Shown here piece by piece: positions 1 to 4,763 of a DNA stretch of 5,967 nucleotides. Each line of letters begins with the position of its first letter. The first letter of the stretch is position 1. The DNA is from Peptococcaceae bacterium (GTDB lineage: Bacteria > Bacillota > DSM-12270 > Thermacetogeniales > Thermacetogeniaceae): assembly GCA_003132605.1 (NCBI GenBank), contig PKYJ01000021.1, positions 1,820 through 7,786 of the forward strand. The letters are read 5' to 3'. The position numbers and the translations under genes are program-made. The notes below the pieces were generated by a model that saw only the letters and a list, made by a program, of their open reading frames with translations, was not told the DNA's origin and ran no database searches.

Positions 1-49
1 GGCATTAGAGCGGGTAGTCATCGTGGGTAAACGGGTGGGGATGATATGA
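1..49 (+). CDS. 3' end of an unidentified upstream gene (partial)
   Basis: An open frame with codons starting at base 2 runs in from the left edge and ends at TGA 47-49. Its last residues read ALERVVIVGKRVGMI. The stop overlaps the ATG of the next gene in the ATGA arrangement (46-49) typical of translationally coupled genes. The residues (alternating hydrophobic and basic) look protein-like, but 15 residues are too few to name a family. The other two frames close sooner (TAG at 6-8, TAA at 28-30). If real, this gene and the cysteine-cluster gene share a transcript. Confidence 0.35.
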   Translation, partial: ALERVVIVGKRVGMI

Positions 50-681
50 TGTCAGTAGGCAAAGTGCGCTACCGGTGGGATAATGGAACGGAATGCTATG
101 ATCTGGAAGTGCTCGATCCGGCGGCTACGGTGGCGGACTATGAACAGACAGTGAGCGGGATACTGGCGGCGCCGGAAGCCAAAAAAAGACACAGCGAGCA
201 CTGCGTGGCGTGCAGCATCTGCTGCGGTGGACGGCTGCCGCTGACGGTGGTGGACCTATACCGCCTGAAGATGGGCGGGCTCGGTATGGCCCTGCCACTG
301 AATGGGTGGGCGGCTGCCTATGGATTGGTGCAGCAACAGGATGGATGTGTTGACATCACCCTGCGCCTGGATGAACATGAGACTTGCGCACTGTGGAACC
401 GCGAGGATGGGTTATGCAGTGTCTACGAAAGCAGGCCGTTGATCTGCCGAACCTATATCTGCGCACCCCTTTCCTGGAGGGCTTCGGAGCTCCGAGGCCA
501 GATCGTCAACGCCGGCGAGGACGAGTTGGTACGCATGCTGGGGCTGGCGGATGGGAACGGTAGGACCGAAAAGACACAGCCCTTCGCCGGGGTTTTGGAT
601 TACGGAGGGGTGCTGTTGCGGGATGTCTGCTCAGACAGGCTGTGGCATAGCCTTACCAGACAGGATGGGACATCAGAGTAA
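46..681 (+). CDS. YkgJ-family cysteine-cluster protein (putative zinc/iron-binding)
   Basis: A 211-residue soluble protein with the YkgJ/UPF0153 cysteine signature. CVACSICCGG places Cys at residues 53, 56, 59 and 60. A second cluster has Cys114, Cys124 in GLCSVYESRPLICR, Cys134 and Cys139. This CxxCxxCC ... C ... GxCxxYxxRPxxCR layout is what the family uses to chelate a metal (zinc or an Fe-S cluster); no precise biochemical role is established for it. The first ~45 residues and the last ~60 carry no motif I recognise. There is no signal peptide or membrane segment. Two adjacent ATGs (46 and 49) could start it; GGGTGGGG at 33-40 is 5 bases from the first and 8 from the second, so the start may be 49. 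It overlaps the preceding frame by 4 bases and is followed by the parS-containing gap before parA. The family is secure; the function is not. Confidence 0.85.
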   Translation: MMSVGKVRYRWDNGTECYDLEVLDPAATVADYEQTVSGILAAPEAKKRHSEHCVACSICCGGRLPLTVVDLYRLKMGGLGMALPLNGWAAAYGLVQQQDGCVDITLRLDEHETCALWNREDGLCSVYESRPLICRTYICAPLSWRASELRGQIVNAGEDELVRMLGLADGNGRTEKTQPFAGVLDYGGVLLRDVCSDRLWHSLTRQDGTSE

Positions 682-717
682 TGATTTAAGAGCGGTTGGC
701 GGCCTGATGGATGACCT

Positions 718-767
718 GGCGGTAAAGCGGTAGTCATCTGGTAAATTCTCTACCGCCGTACCGGCGG
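718..767. repeat. Overlapping inverted repeats between ykgJ-like gene and parA
   Basis: Three perfect inverted repeats share the same right arms. GGCGGTA (718-724) pairs with TACCGCC (751-757). GCGGTAG (727-733) pairs with CTACCGC (750-756). CCGCCG (753-758) pairs with CGGCGG (762-767) around a three-base loop. These pairings are mutually exclusive, so the RNA could adopt alternative folds. No T-run follows, so it does not look like a standard intrinsic terminator. A further AGCGGT (691-696) can pair with ACCGCT (768-773). The role is unknown: end-of-transcript structure, attenuator, or chance in GC-rich DNA. Confidence 0.4.
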
Positions 768-771
768 ACCG

Positions 772-800
772 CTGAGATCCTGAATGATCGAATTTACAAT
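772..800 (+). promoter_or_regulatory. Candidate sigma-A promoter for the par operon
   Basis: CTGAGA (772-777, four of six matches to TTGACA) and TACAAT (795-800, five of six matches to TATAAT) are separated by 17 bases, the preferred spacing. Transcription would begin near 807, just before the AGGAGG at 812-817 and about 55 bases before parS, so ParB bound at parS could block or modulate it. This rests on motif match only. Confidence 0.35.
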
Positions 801-811
801 GGCACCAGAGC

Positions 812-817
812 AGGAGG
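812..817 (+). promoter_or_regulatory. Strong Shine-Dalgarno before an in-frame TTG upstream of parA
   Basis: AGGAGG is a full consensus Shine-Dalgarno, and 7 bases separate it from TTG at 825-827, which is in frame with parA. The nearby GTG at 830 reaches a stop after two codons, so TTG is the only sensible start it could serve. Use of this site would give ParA a basic 31-residue N-terminal extension encoded across parS. By contrast the family-consensus ATG at 918 has only a weak site (GGCAGG 901-906, 11 bases away). Confidence 0.45.
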
Positions 818-860
818 ACGGGTTTTGCTGTGGAATAAGATTAAACGAAAGAAAGATAAA

Positions 861-876
861 TGTTCCACGTGGAACA
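861..876. promoter_or_regulatory. parS: parS centromere site (ParB/Spo0J binding)
   Basis: TGTTCCACGTGGAACA is a perfect 16-base palindrome. It matches the widely conserved bacterial parS consensus (TGTTTCACGTGAAACA in Bacillus) apart from one symmetric base pair, and closely resembles the CC/GG form known from Pseudomonas. ParB loads here, closes into a CTP-dependent sliding clamp and spreads. The site is 41 bases upstream of the parA ATG at 918 and within the in-frame extension starting at TTG 825. It is the only copy I found in the window. Besides segregation it may let ParB influence expression of its own operon. Confidence 0.92.
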
Positions 877-917
877 ATCACTCCGGGCAAGCTGGTATAA
901 GGCAGGTACGGCAGGAT

Positions 918-1679
918 ATGCGGATAATAGCGATCGCCAACCAGAAGGGCGGCGTGGGCAAGACAACCACAGCGGTCAACCTGGGGGCCTCACTGGCAGT
1001 GGCTGGTAAAAGCGTCCTGCTGGTAGATATCGACCCGCAGGGAAACGCCACCAGCGGCCTCGGAATTGATCGGACGCGGCTCGCCAGGTGCATTTATGAC
1101 TTGCTGCTGGGCGAGGCTAGAGAGGACGACGTGCTGGTCGCTACCCAGGTGGCCGGCCTCGACCTGATCCCGGCGACGATCAACCTGGCGGGCGCAGAGA
1201 TCGAACTGGTCAACATGGAAAACCGGGAAAAGCTGCTCCGTCTTGCCCTGCAAGCATTGCGCCAACGCTATGACTATATCCTGATCGACTGTCCGCCGTC
1301 TCTCGGCCTGCTGACCCTCAACGCCCTGACAGCCGCCGACAATGTCCTGATTCCGCTGCAGTGCGAGTATTATGCGTTAGAGGGACTGGGCCAGTTGCTC
1401 CATACGATCAAACTGGTACAGGAGCGCCTCAACCCGTCGCTGGAGTTGGAGGGCATACTGCTGACCATGTTCGATGCCCGCACCAACCTGGCGATCCAGG
1501 TAGTGGATGAAGTCAAGAATTACTTCGGCGACAAGGTGTTCAGTGCGGTAATACCGCGCAATGTGCGCCTCAGCGAGGCGCCCAGCCACGGCAAGCCGGT
1601 GCTGTTCTACGACGCCAGGTCGCGGGGGTCGTTGCTCTATCAGGAAGCGGCACAGGAGTTGATCGAAAATGAAAAGTAA
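918..1679 (+). CDS. parA: Chromosome partitioning ATPase ParA/Soj
   Basis: ParA/Soj is a deviant Walker-type ATPase that binds DNA as an ATP dimer, interacts with ParB to segregate origins and, in Bacillus, also regulates DnaA. Starting at ATG 918 the protein has 253 residues, the same length as B. subtilis Soj. Visible motifs are the deviant Walker A KGGVGKTTT (residues 10-18, signature Lys10 and Lys15), VDIDPQGNAT (36-45) with the switch aspartates, Walker B ILIDCPPS (121-128), and a C-terminal IPRNVRLSEAPSHGKP block typical of Soj. The start follows family length; however the stronger ribosome site (AGGAGG 812-817) serves an in-frame TTG at 825, which would add 31 basic residues translated through parS. 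The 3' end overlaps parB by 11 bases, so the two are probably translationally coupled. The family call is near certain; the start is not. Confidence 0.95.
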   Translation: MRIIAIANQKGGVGKTTTAVNLGASLAVAGKSVLLVDIDPQGNATSGLGIDRTRLARCIYDLLLGEAREDDVLVATQVAGLDLIPATINLAGAEIELVNMENREKLLRLALQALRQRYDYILIDCPPSLGLLTLNALTAADNVLIPLQCEYYALEGLGQLLHTIKLVQERLNPSLELEGILLTMFDARTNLAIQVVDEVKNYFGDKVFSAVIPRNVRLSEAPSHGKPVLFYDARSRGSLLYQEAAQELIENEK

Positions 1680-2535
1680 GGGACTGGGGCGGGGTCTACG
1701 GGCGCTGATCCCCGAAGCGGAAACTCCTGCAGAGGGGGAGATTGTCGAGATCTCGGTGGGGAGGATCGAGCCGGCTCCCTTCCAGGCGCGCCGGGAGTTC
1801 AACGAGGAGGCCATGGAGGAGCTGGCCGCATCCATCGCCGAGCATGGCGTGATGCAGCCGGTGGTTGTGCGTACCTTGGCAGGAGATCGGTACCAACTGA
1901 TCATTGGGGAGCGCCGGTGGCGTGCCAGCCAGCTGGCTGGCCTGGAGAAGATCCCGGCGCTGGTCCGGGACGTGGACGATCTGGCCTCCAGCGAGATGAT
2001 GCTGGTGGAGAACCTTCAGCGGGAGGACCTGAACCCGCTGGAAGAGGCCAACGCCTATAGGCATCTGGCAGAGGAGTTCCAGCTCACCCAGGAAGAGATC
2101 GCCCGCCGGGTCGGCAAGAGCCGCCCCTTCATCGCCAATTCGCTGCGCCTTCTGCAACTGCCCGGGGAAATCCTGGACCTCCTGAACCGGGGTCTGCTTA
2201 GTGCCGGCCATGCCAAGGTCCTGCTAGGGCTGGAAAGTGGCGTCGGGCAGAGCGCCCTCGCCCAGCAAATCGTCGCCCGGAAGCTGTCTGTCCGGGAAAC
2301 CGAGCGGGAGGCCCAGCGCATCCAGCAGGCCAGGGCGCCTCGTCCTACGGCAGCCATTGCCGGGCCGGGGCGGGACGTGGAGATGGAATCCCTGGAAGAG
2401 CGCCTGCGGCAGCTCCTGGGCACCAAGGTCAGGATCAGTTTCGGGCGGCGGAGCGGCAAGATCGAGATCGAGTATTACAGCAAGGATGAACTTAATCGCT
2501 TACTGGAGTGGTTCTTCGGTGATCTATCTAGATAA
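1669..2535 (+). CDS. parB: Chromosome partitioning protein ParB/Spo0J
   Basis: ParB is the CTP-dependent DNA clamp that recognises parS and stimulates ParA ATPase activity. The 288-residue protein shows all expected parts. The N-terminal ParA-contacting motif is KGLGRGLRALIP (4-15). The ParB/Srx CTP-binding domain carries QPVVVR (63-68), GERRWRA (80-86) and ENLQREDLNP (114-123). The helix-turn-helix that reads parS is around LTQEEIARRVGKSRPFIANS (139-158). After a low-complexity linker (about 222-238) comes the C-terminal dimerisation domain, ending SKDELNRLLEWF. ATG 1669 lies inside the end of parA, preceded by AGGAG at 1654-1658. Its own 3' end overlaps the next gene by 17 bases. Its likely target site is at 861-876. 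Nothing is missing compared with Spo0J. Confidence 0.97.
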   Translation: MKSKGLGRGLRALIPEAETPAEGEIVEISVGRIEPAPFQARREFNEEAMEELAASIAEHGVMQPVVVRTLAGDRYQLIIGERRWRASQLAGLEKIPALVRDVDDLASSEMMLVENLQREDLNPLEEANAYRHLAEEFQLTQEEIARRVGKSRPFIANSLRLLQLPGEILDLLNRGLLSAGHAKVLLGLESGVGQSALAQQIVARKLSVRETEREAQRIQQARAPRPTAAIAGPGRDVEMESLEERLRQLLGTKVRISFGRRSGKIEIEYYSKDELNRLLEWFFGDLSR

Positions 2536-3661
2536 CGCCGCCACCACCTGGCCAAAGCCACCAGCCGTGGAAAAGGCGATGGTAGAGACGCTGAGAGAAA
2601 AGGGCGCCAACCCCGGACGGGGCAGCCACCGGCTCTCCCTGGCAGCGGGGCGCGTGGTCTACCATGCCCGGGAACTACTGGCCGGGTTGTTCAACGTAGA
2701 CGACCCGTCAAGGGTCGTTTTTACACTCAACTGCACCGAGGCCCTGAACCTGGCCCTGAAGGGTTTTCTGAAGCAGGGCGACCATGTGCTGACCAGCGGC
2801 ATGGAGCACAACTCCGTGATCAGGCCACTGAAGGCCCTCAGCGCCTTCGGCGTGGAGTACACCGTGGTCCCCTGCAACCAGCGGGGCGAACTTAATCCCG
2901 GCGATCTGGAACGGGCGCTGCAGCCGAACACCAGGCTGATTGTCCTGAACCACGCATCCAACGTCACCGGCACCCTGCTGCCGATTGCCGAGGCCGGACT
3001 CCTGGCGCGCCGGCAGGGCCTGGCGTTCTTGGTGGACGCCTCACAGACCGCGGGGATCTTTCCCATCGACGTAGAGGCGCTGAATATCGACCTGCTGGCC
3101 TTTCCCGGCCACAAGGGCCTGTACGGCCCGCCGGGTACCGGCGGGCTCTACGTCAGGGAAGGCATTTCCTTGATACCGCTCAGGTACGGCGGCACCGGCA
3201 GTCAGTCCGAGTCCGAGGAGCAGCCGGAGATCATGCCGGAGATGTTTGAGAGCGGCACCGTGAACACCGTCGGCATCGCCGGACTGGGCGCCGGTGTGGA
3301 GTTCCTGCTCCAGGAGGGGCTGGACCGGATCCGGGAGCATGAGGCTGCCTTGCTGGAACAACTGCGCTCCGGATTGGCGGCGATCCCCGGTATGATTATC
3401 TATGGTCCCGGACGGCAGCCCCAGGCCCCGGTCCTGTCGGTGAACATCAGGGGCAACGACTCTGGAGAGGTGGCCTTTCTGCTGGACCGTATCTACCAGA
3501 TCTGTGTCCGGGCCGGACTGCACTGCGCCGCCCTCGCCCACCGCACCCTGGGCACTACCAAACAGGGCACGGTGCGCTTTGGCATCTCCTATTTCAACAC
3601 CGACGAAGAGATCCGGCAGGCCATCGAGGCGATGTCGGGCCTCAGCAGCGAACTTGATTGA
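2519..3661 (+). CDS. Cysteine desulfurase family protein (class V PLP aminotransferase, SufS-like)
   Basis: A predicted cytosolic PLP enzyme that removes sulfur from L-cysteine as an enzyme persulfide for Fe-S or other thio-cofactor synthesis. The 380 residues begin IYLDNAATTWPKPP, the family's usual N-terminus. Visible are EHNS (His97), VDASQTAG with Asp173 and Gln176 that contact PLP, the Schiff-base Lys199 in FPGHKGLYGPPGTG, and the persulfide cysteine Cys336 in RAGLHCA, a short group II (SufS/CsdB-like) loop. Length and pattern fit the EF2568-type cysteine desulfurase subfamily; a selenocysteine lyase is possible. I chose GTG 2519 because the homologous N-terminus starts there and GGAG (2505-2508) is 10 bases upstream. 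The frame stays open far upstream, but only as a shadow of parB. It overlaps parB by 17 bases, an unusual partner for segregation genes. No SufU or IscU scaffold gene is visible nearby. Confidence 0.92.
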   Translation: MIYLDNAATTWPKPPAVEKAMVETLREKGANPGRGSHRLSLAAGRVVYHARELLAGLFNVDDPSRVVFTLNCTEALNLALKGFLKQGDHVLTSGMEHNSVIRPLKALSAFGVEYTVVPCNQRGELNPGDLERALQPNTRLIVLNHASNVTGTLLPIAEAGLLARRQGLAFLVDASQTAGIFPIDVEALNIDLLAFPGHKGLYGPPGTGGLYVREGISLIPLRYGGTGSQSESEEQPEIMPEMFESGTVNTVGIAGLGAGVEFLLQEGLDRIREHEAALLEQLRSGLAAIPGMIIYGPGRQPQAPVLSVNIRGNDSGEVAFLLDRIYQICVRAGLHCAALAHRTLGTTKQGTVRFGISYFNTDEEIRQAIEAMSGLSSELD

Positions 3662-3706
3662 ACATTTCCTTATTAGCCCCCGGCAACCGAACCCTTTTCA
3701 TCTTTG

Positions 3707-3762
3707 CACCCAGGATGCCGTCGCTTGCCGAAATGCTCGCTCCGGGTATCTCGGGTGTTTTT
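3707..3762 (+). terminator. Weak terminator-like inverted repeat after the desulfurase gene
   Basis: CACCCAGGAT (3707-3716) can pair with ATCTCGGGTG (3748-3757), nine of ten positions including one G-U wobble, and TTTTT follows at 3758-3762. The 31-base loop is long for an intrinsic terminator, so this is tentative. It sits in the 171-base gap (3662-3832) between the desulfurase and the NUDIX gene, where the par operon could end. I saw nothing else convincing in that gap. Confidence 0.25.
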
Positions 3763-3832
3763 ACCTTCTTTTCAGATGCCGGGTGTCTTATGTGGGTGGC
3801 AGGGGCATAGATTGGCGCCAGGGGGAGTTTGG

Positions 3833-4495
3833 GTGACACCGGAACAACTGAGACATCTTCATGACAACCTACCGGCTCAGCCCTGCCTGCTGGGCATGGA
3901 GGACTACCGGAGCACGGCGGTGCTGATGCTGTTGCTGCTCTTGGACGGCGAGTATCACTTCGTGCTGCAGGAGCGCCACCCGGAGATTCCCCAGGGCGGA
4001 GAGATCTGTTTCCCCGGGGGGCTGTTCGATCCGGACCACGACGCGGATACGGAGCAGACTGCCATCCGGGAGACGGTGGAAGAGCTGGGTATCCCGCAGG
4101 AGCGGATCGCAGTGGTTGGCGCCCTGGGAACACTGGTCACCTCCATGGGGTCGACTGTGGATGCCTATGTGGGCATCGGCCGGTTTAAGGGGTTGGAAGA
4201 GCTGCGGATCAACGACCGTGAGGTCAATTCCGTGTTCACCGTTCCTGTGTCGTACTTTGAGAATACGCCGCCAGAGGAGCACGAAACCGTGGTGCGGGTG
4301 CACCCGACCTGTGTGGACGAGCGCACCGGACAGGAGACCATCCTGTTCCCGGCCGGGCAATTAGGGCTGCCGGAGCGCTATACCCGGCCCTGGGGAGCCG
4401 GGCGGCACCGGATCCTGGTATACCGCGTGGGCCAGCGTATGGTCTGGGGGATAACCGCCCGGCTGATCTATGAGCTGATCCGTCGGATGAAGTGA
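3833..4495 (+). CDS. NUDIX hydrolase, CoA pyrophosphatase-like
   Basis: A 220-residue NUDIX hydrolase, expected to cleave a nucleoside diphosphate linked to another moiety with Mg2+ or Mn2+. The NUDIX box runs from FPGG (60-63) to RETVEELGI (79-87), with metal-ligand candidates Glu80, Glu83 and Glu84. The preceding VLQERHPEIPQGGEICFPGG resembles the UPF0035 block of CoA pyrophosphatases (NudL/YeaB), and Asp70 ahead of the RE..EE segment fits that subgroup. It is an approximate match, one residue shorter than usual between the Arg and FPGG, so substrate is inferred rather than shown. The C-terminal half continues as a normal NUDIX fold, with VTSMGSTVDAYVG (102-114) typical of the CoA group. 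The start is GTG 3833 with GGGGGAG (3821-3827) 5 bases before it. The frame is open further upstream (ATG 3776, TTG 3704), but those residues look non-conserved. The tautomerase gene follows 19 bases later. Confidence 0.88.
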   Translation: MTPEQLRHLHDNLPAQPCLLGMEDYRSTAVLMLLLLLDGEYHFVLQERHPEIPQGGEICFPGGLFDPDHDADTEQTAIRETVEELGIPQERIAVVGALGTLVTSMGSTVDAYVGIGRFKGLEELRINDREVNSVFTVPVSYFENTPPEEHETVVRVHPTCVDERTGQETILFPAGQLGLPERYTRPWGAGRHRILVYRVGQRMVWGITARLIYELIRRMK

Positions 4496-4514
4496 ACTTT
4501 GGGAGGTGGCGACG

Positions 4515-4730
4515 ATGCCGATCGTAACGGTGCAGATGGCGGGCCGGGATGTGGAAGTTGAGCACCGGCTGGCCGGGGAGATCACCAGGGTGCTTGTGGA
4601 GGCGCTGGACGTGGAGCCGGAGTAGGTGACGGTGCTGTTTCGGGAGATGGAGCGGGAGAACTGGGCGTCCGGCGGCCTCCTGCACAGTGATAAGTACGGT
4701 CCCGGCTACGGACACCAGGGCACGGAGTGA
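4515..4730 (+). pseudogene. 4-oxalocrotonate tautomerase-like gene interrupted by one in-frame TAG
   Basis: The frame reads MPIVTVQMAGRDVEVEHRLA onward, stops at TAG 4623-4625 (codon 37), and continues in the same frame as VTVLFREMERENWASGGLLH to TGA 4728-4730. Across the TAG it aligns by eye with the ~62-residue 4-OT family: catalytic Pro1 after Met removal, Arg10 matching Arg11 of 4-OT, the helix ending near DVEPE, then the second strand VTVLFREM and a GG turn corresponding to GIGGEL of 4-OT. The residue corresponding to 4-OT Arg39 is Thr, so the exact reaction is uncertain. It has an excellent ribosome site, GGGAGG 4501-4506, 8 bases from ATG. A single substitution (for example CAG, GAG or AAG to TAG) explains the stop. 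It may be a recent pseudogene, a sequencing error, amber readthrough or recoding, or two pieces, since GTG directly follows TAG. Intact, it would be about 71 codons and probably co-transcribed with the NUDIX gene. Confidence 0.75.
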
Positions 4731-4763
4731 GTTTCATTGCGAAGCCAGCACCTCACCCTTTTT
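4727..4763 (+). terminator. Possible terminator for the rightward genes, between convergent genes
   Basis: GTGAG (4727-4731) pairs with CTCAC (4752-4756), extendable past one mismatch, and TTTTT follows at 4759-4763. The loop is 20 bases and the stem short, so support is weak. The position fits: it spans the tautomerase stop and the 22-base gap to the end of larC on the opposite strand, where a rightward terminator would be expected. Confidence 0.25.

Noticed and set aside
13..738. Direct repeat GGTAGTCATC at 13-22 and 729-738, followed by similar TGG-TAAA bases
   Set aside because: A 10-base exact repeat is expected by chance several times in a window this size, and the similarity beyond it needs gaps.
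799..900. Short 33-residue frame from ATG 799 to TAA 898-900 in the parA leader
   Set aside because: There is no ribosome site before the ATG, it overlaps the candidate promoter and parS, and no recognisable protein features appear.
896..901. TATAAG resembling a -10 box just before parA ATG
   Set aside because: No acceptable -35 element lies 16-18 bases upstream, and the transcript would begin only about 10 bases before the ATG.
2237..2518. Upstream extension of the desulfurase frame
   Set aside because: It lies wholly inside parB, is rich in Ser, Arg and Pro like a shadow frame, and the family N-terminus begins at GTG 2519.
3041..3541. Minus-strand frame opposite the desulfurase
   Set aside because: It is antisense to a well-supported gene with intact catalytic residues and shows no family motif.
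3704..3832. 43-residue N-terminal extension of the NUDIX protein (TTG 3704 or ATG 3776)
   Set aside because: The residues look non-conserved, and a good Shine-Dalgarno sits just before GTG 3833.
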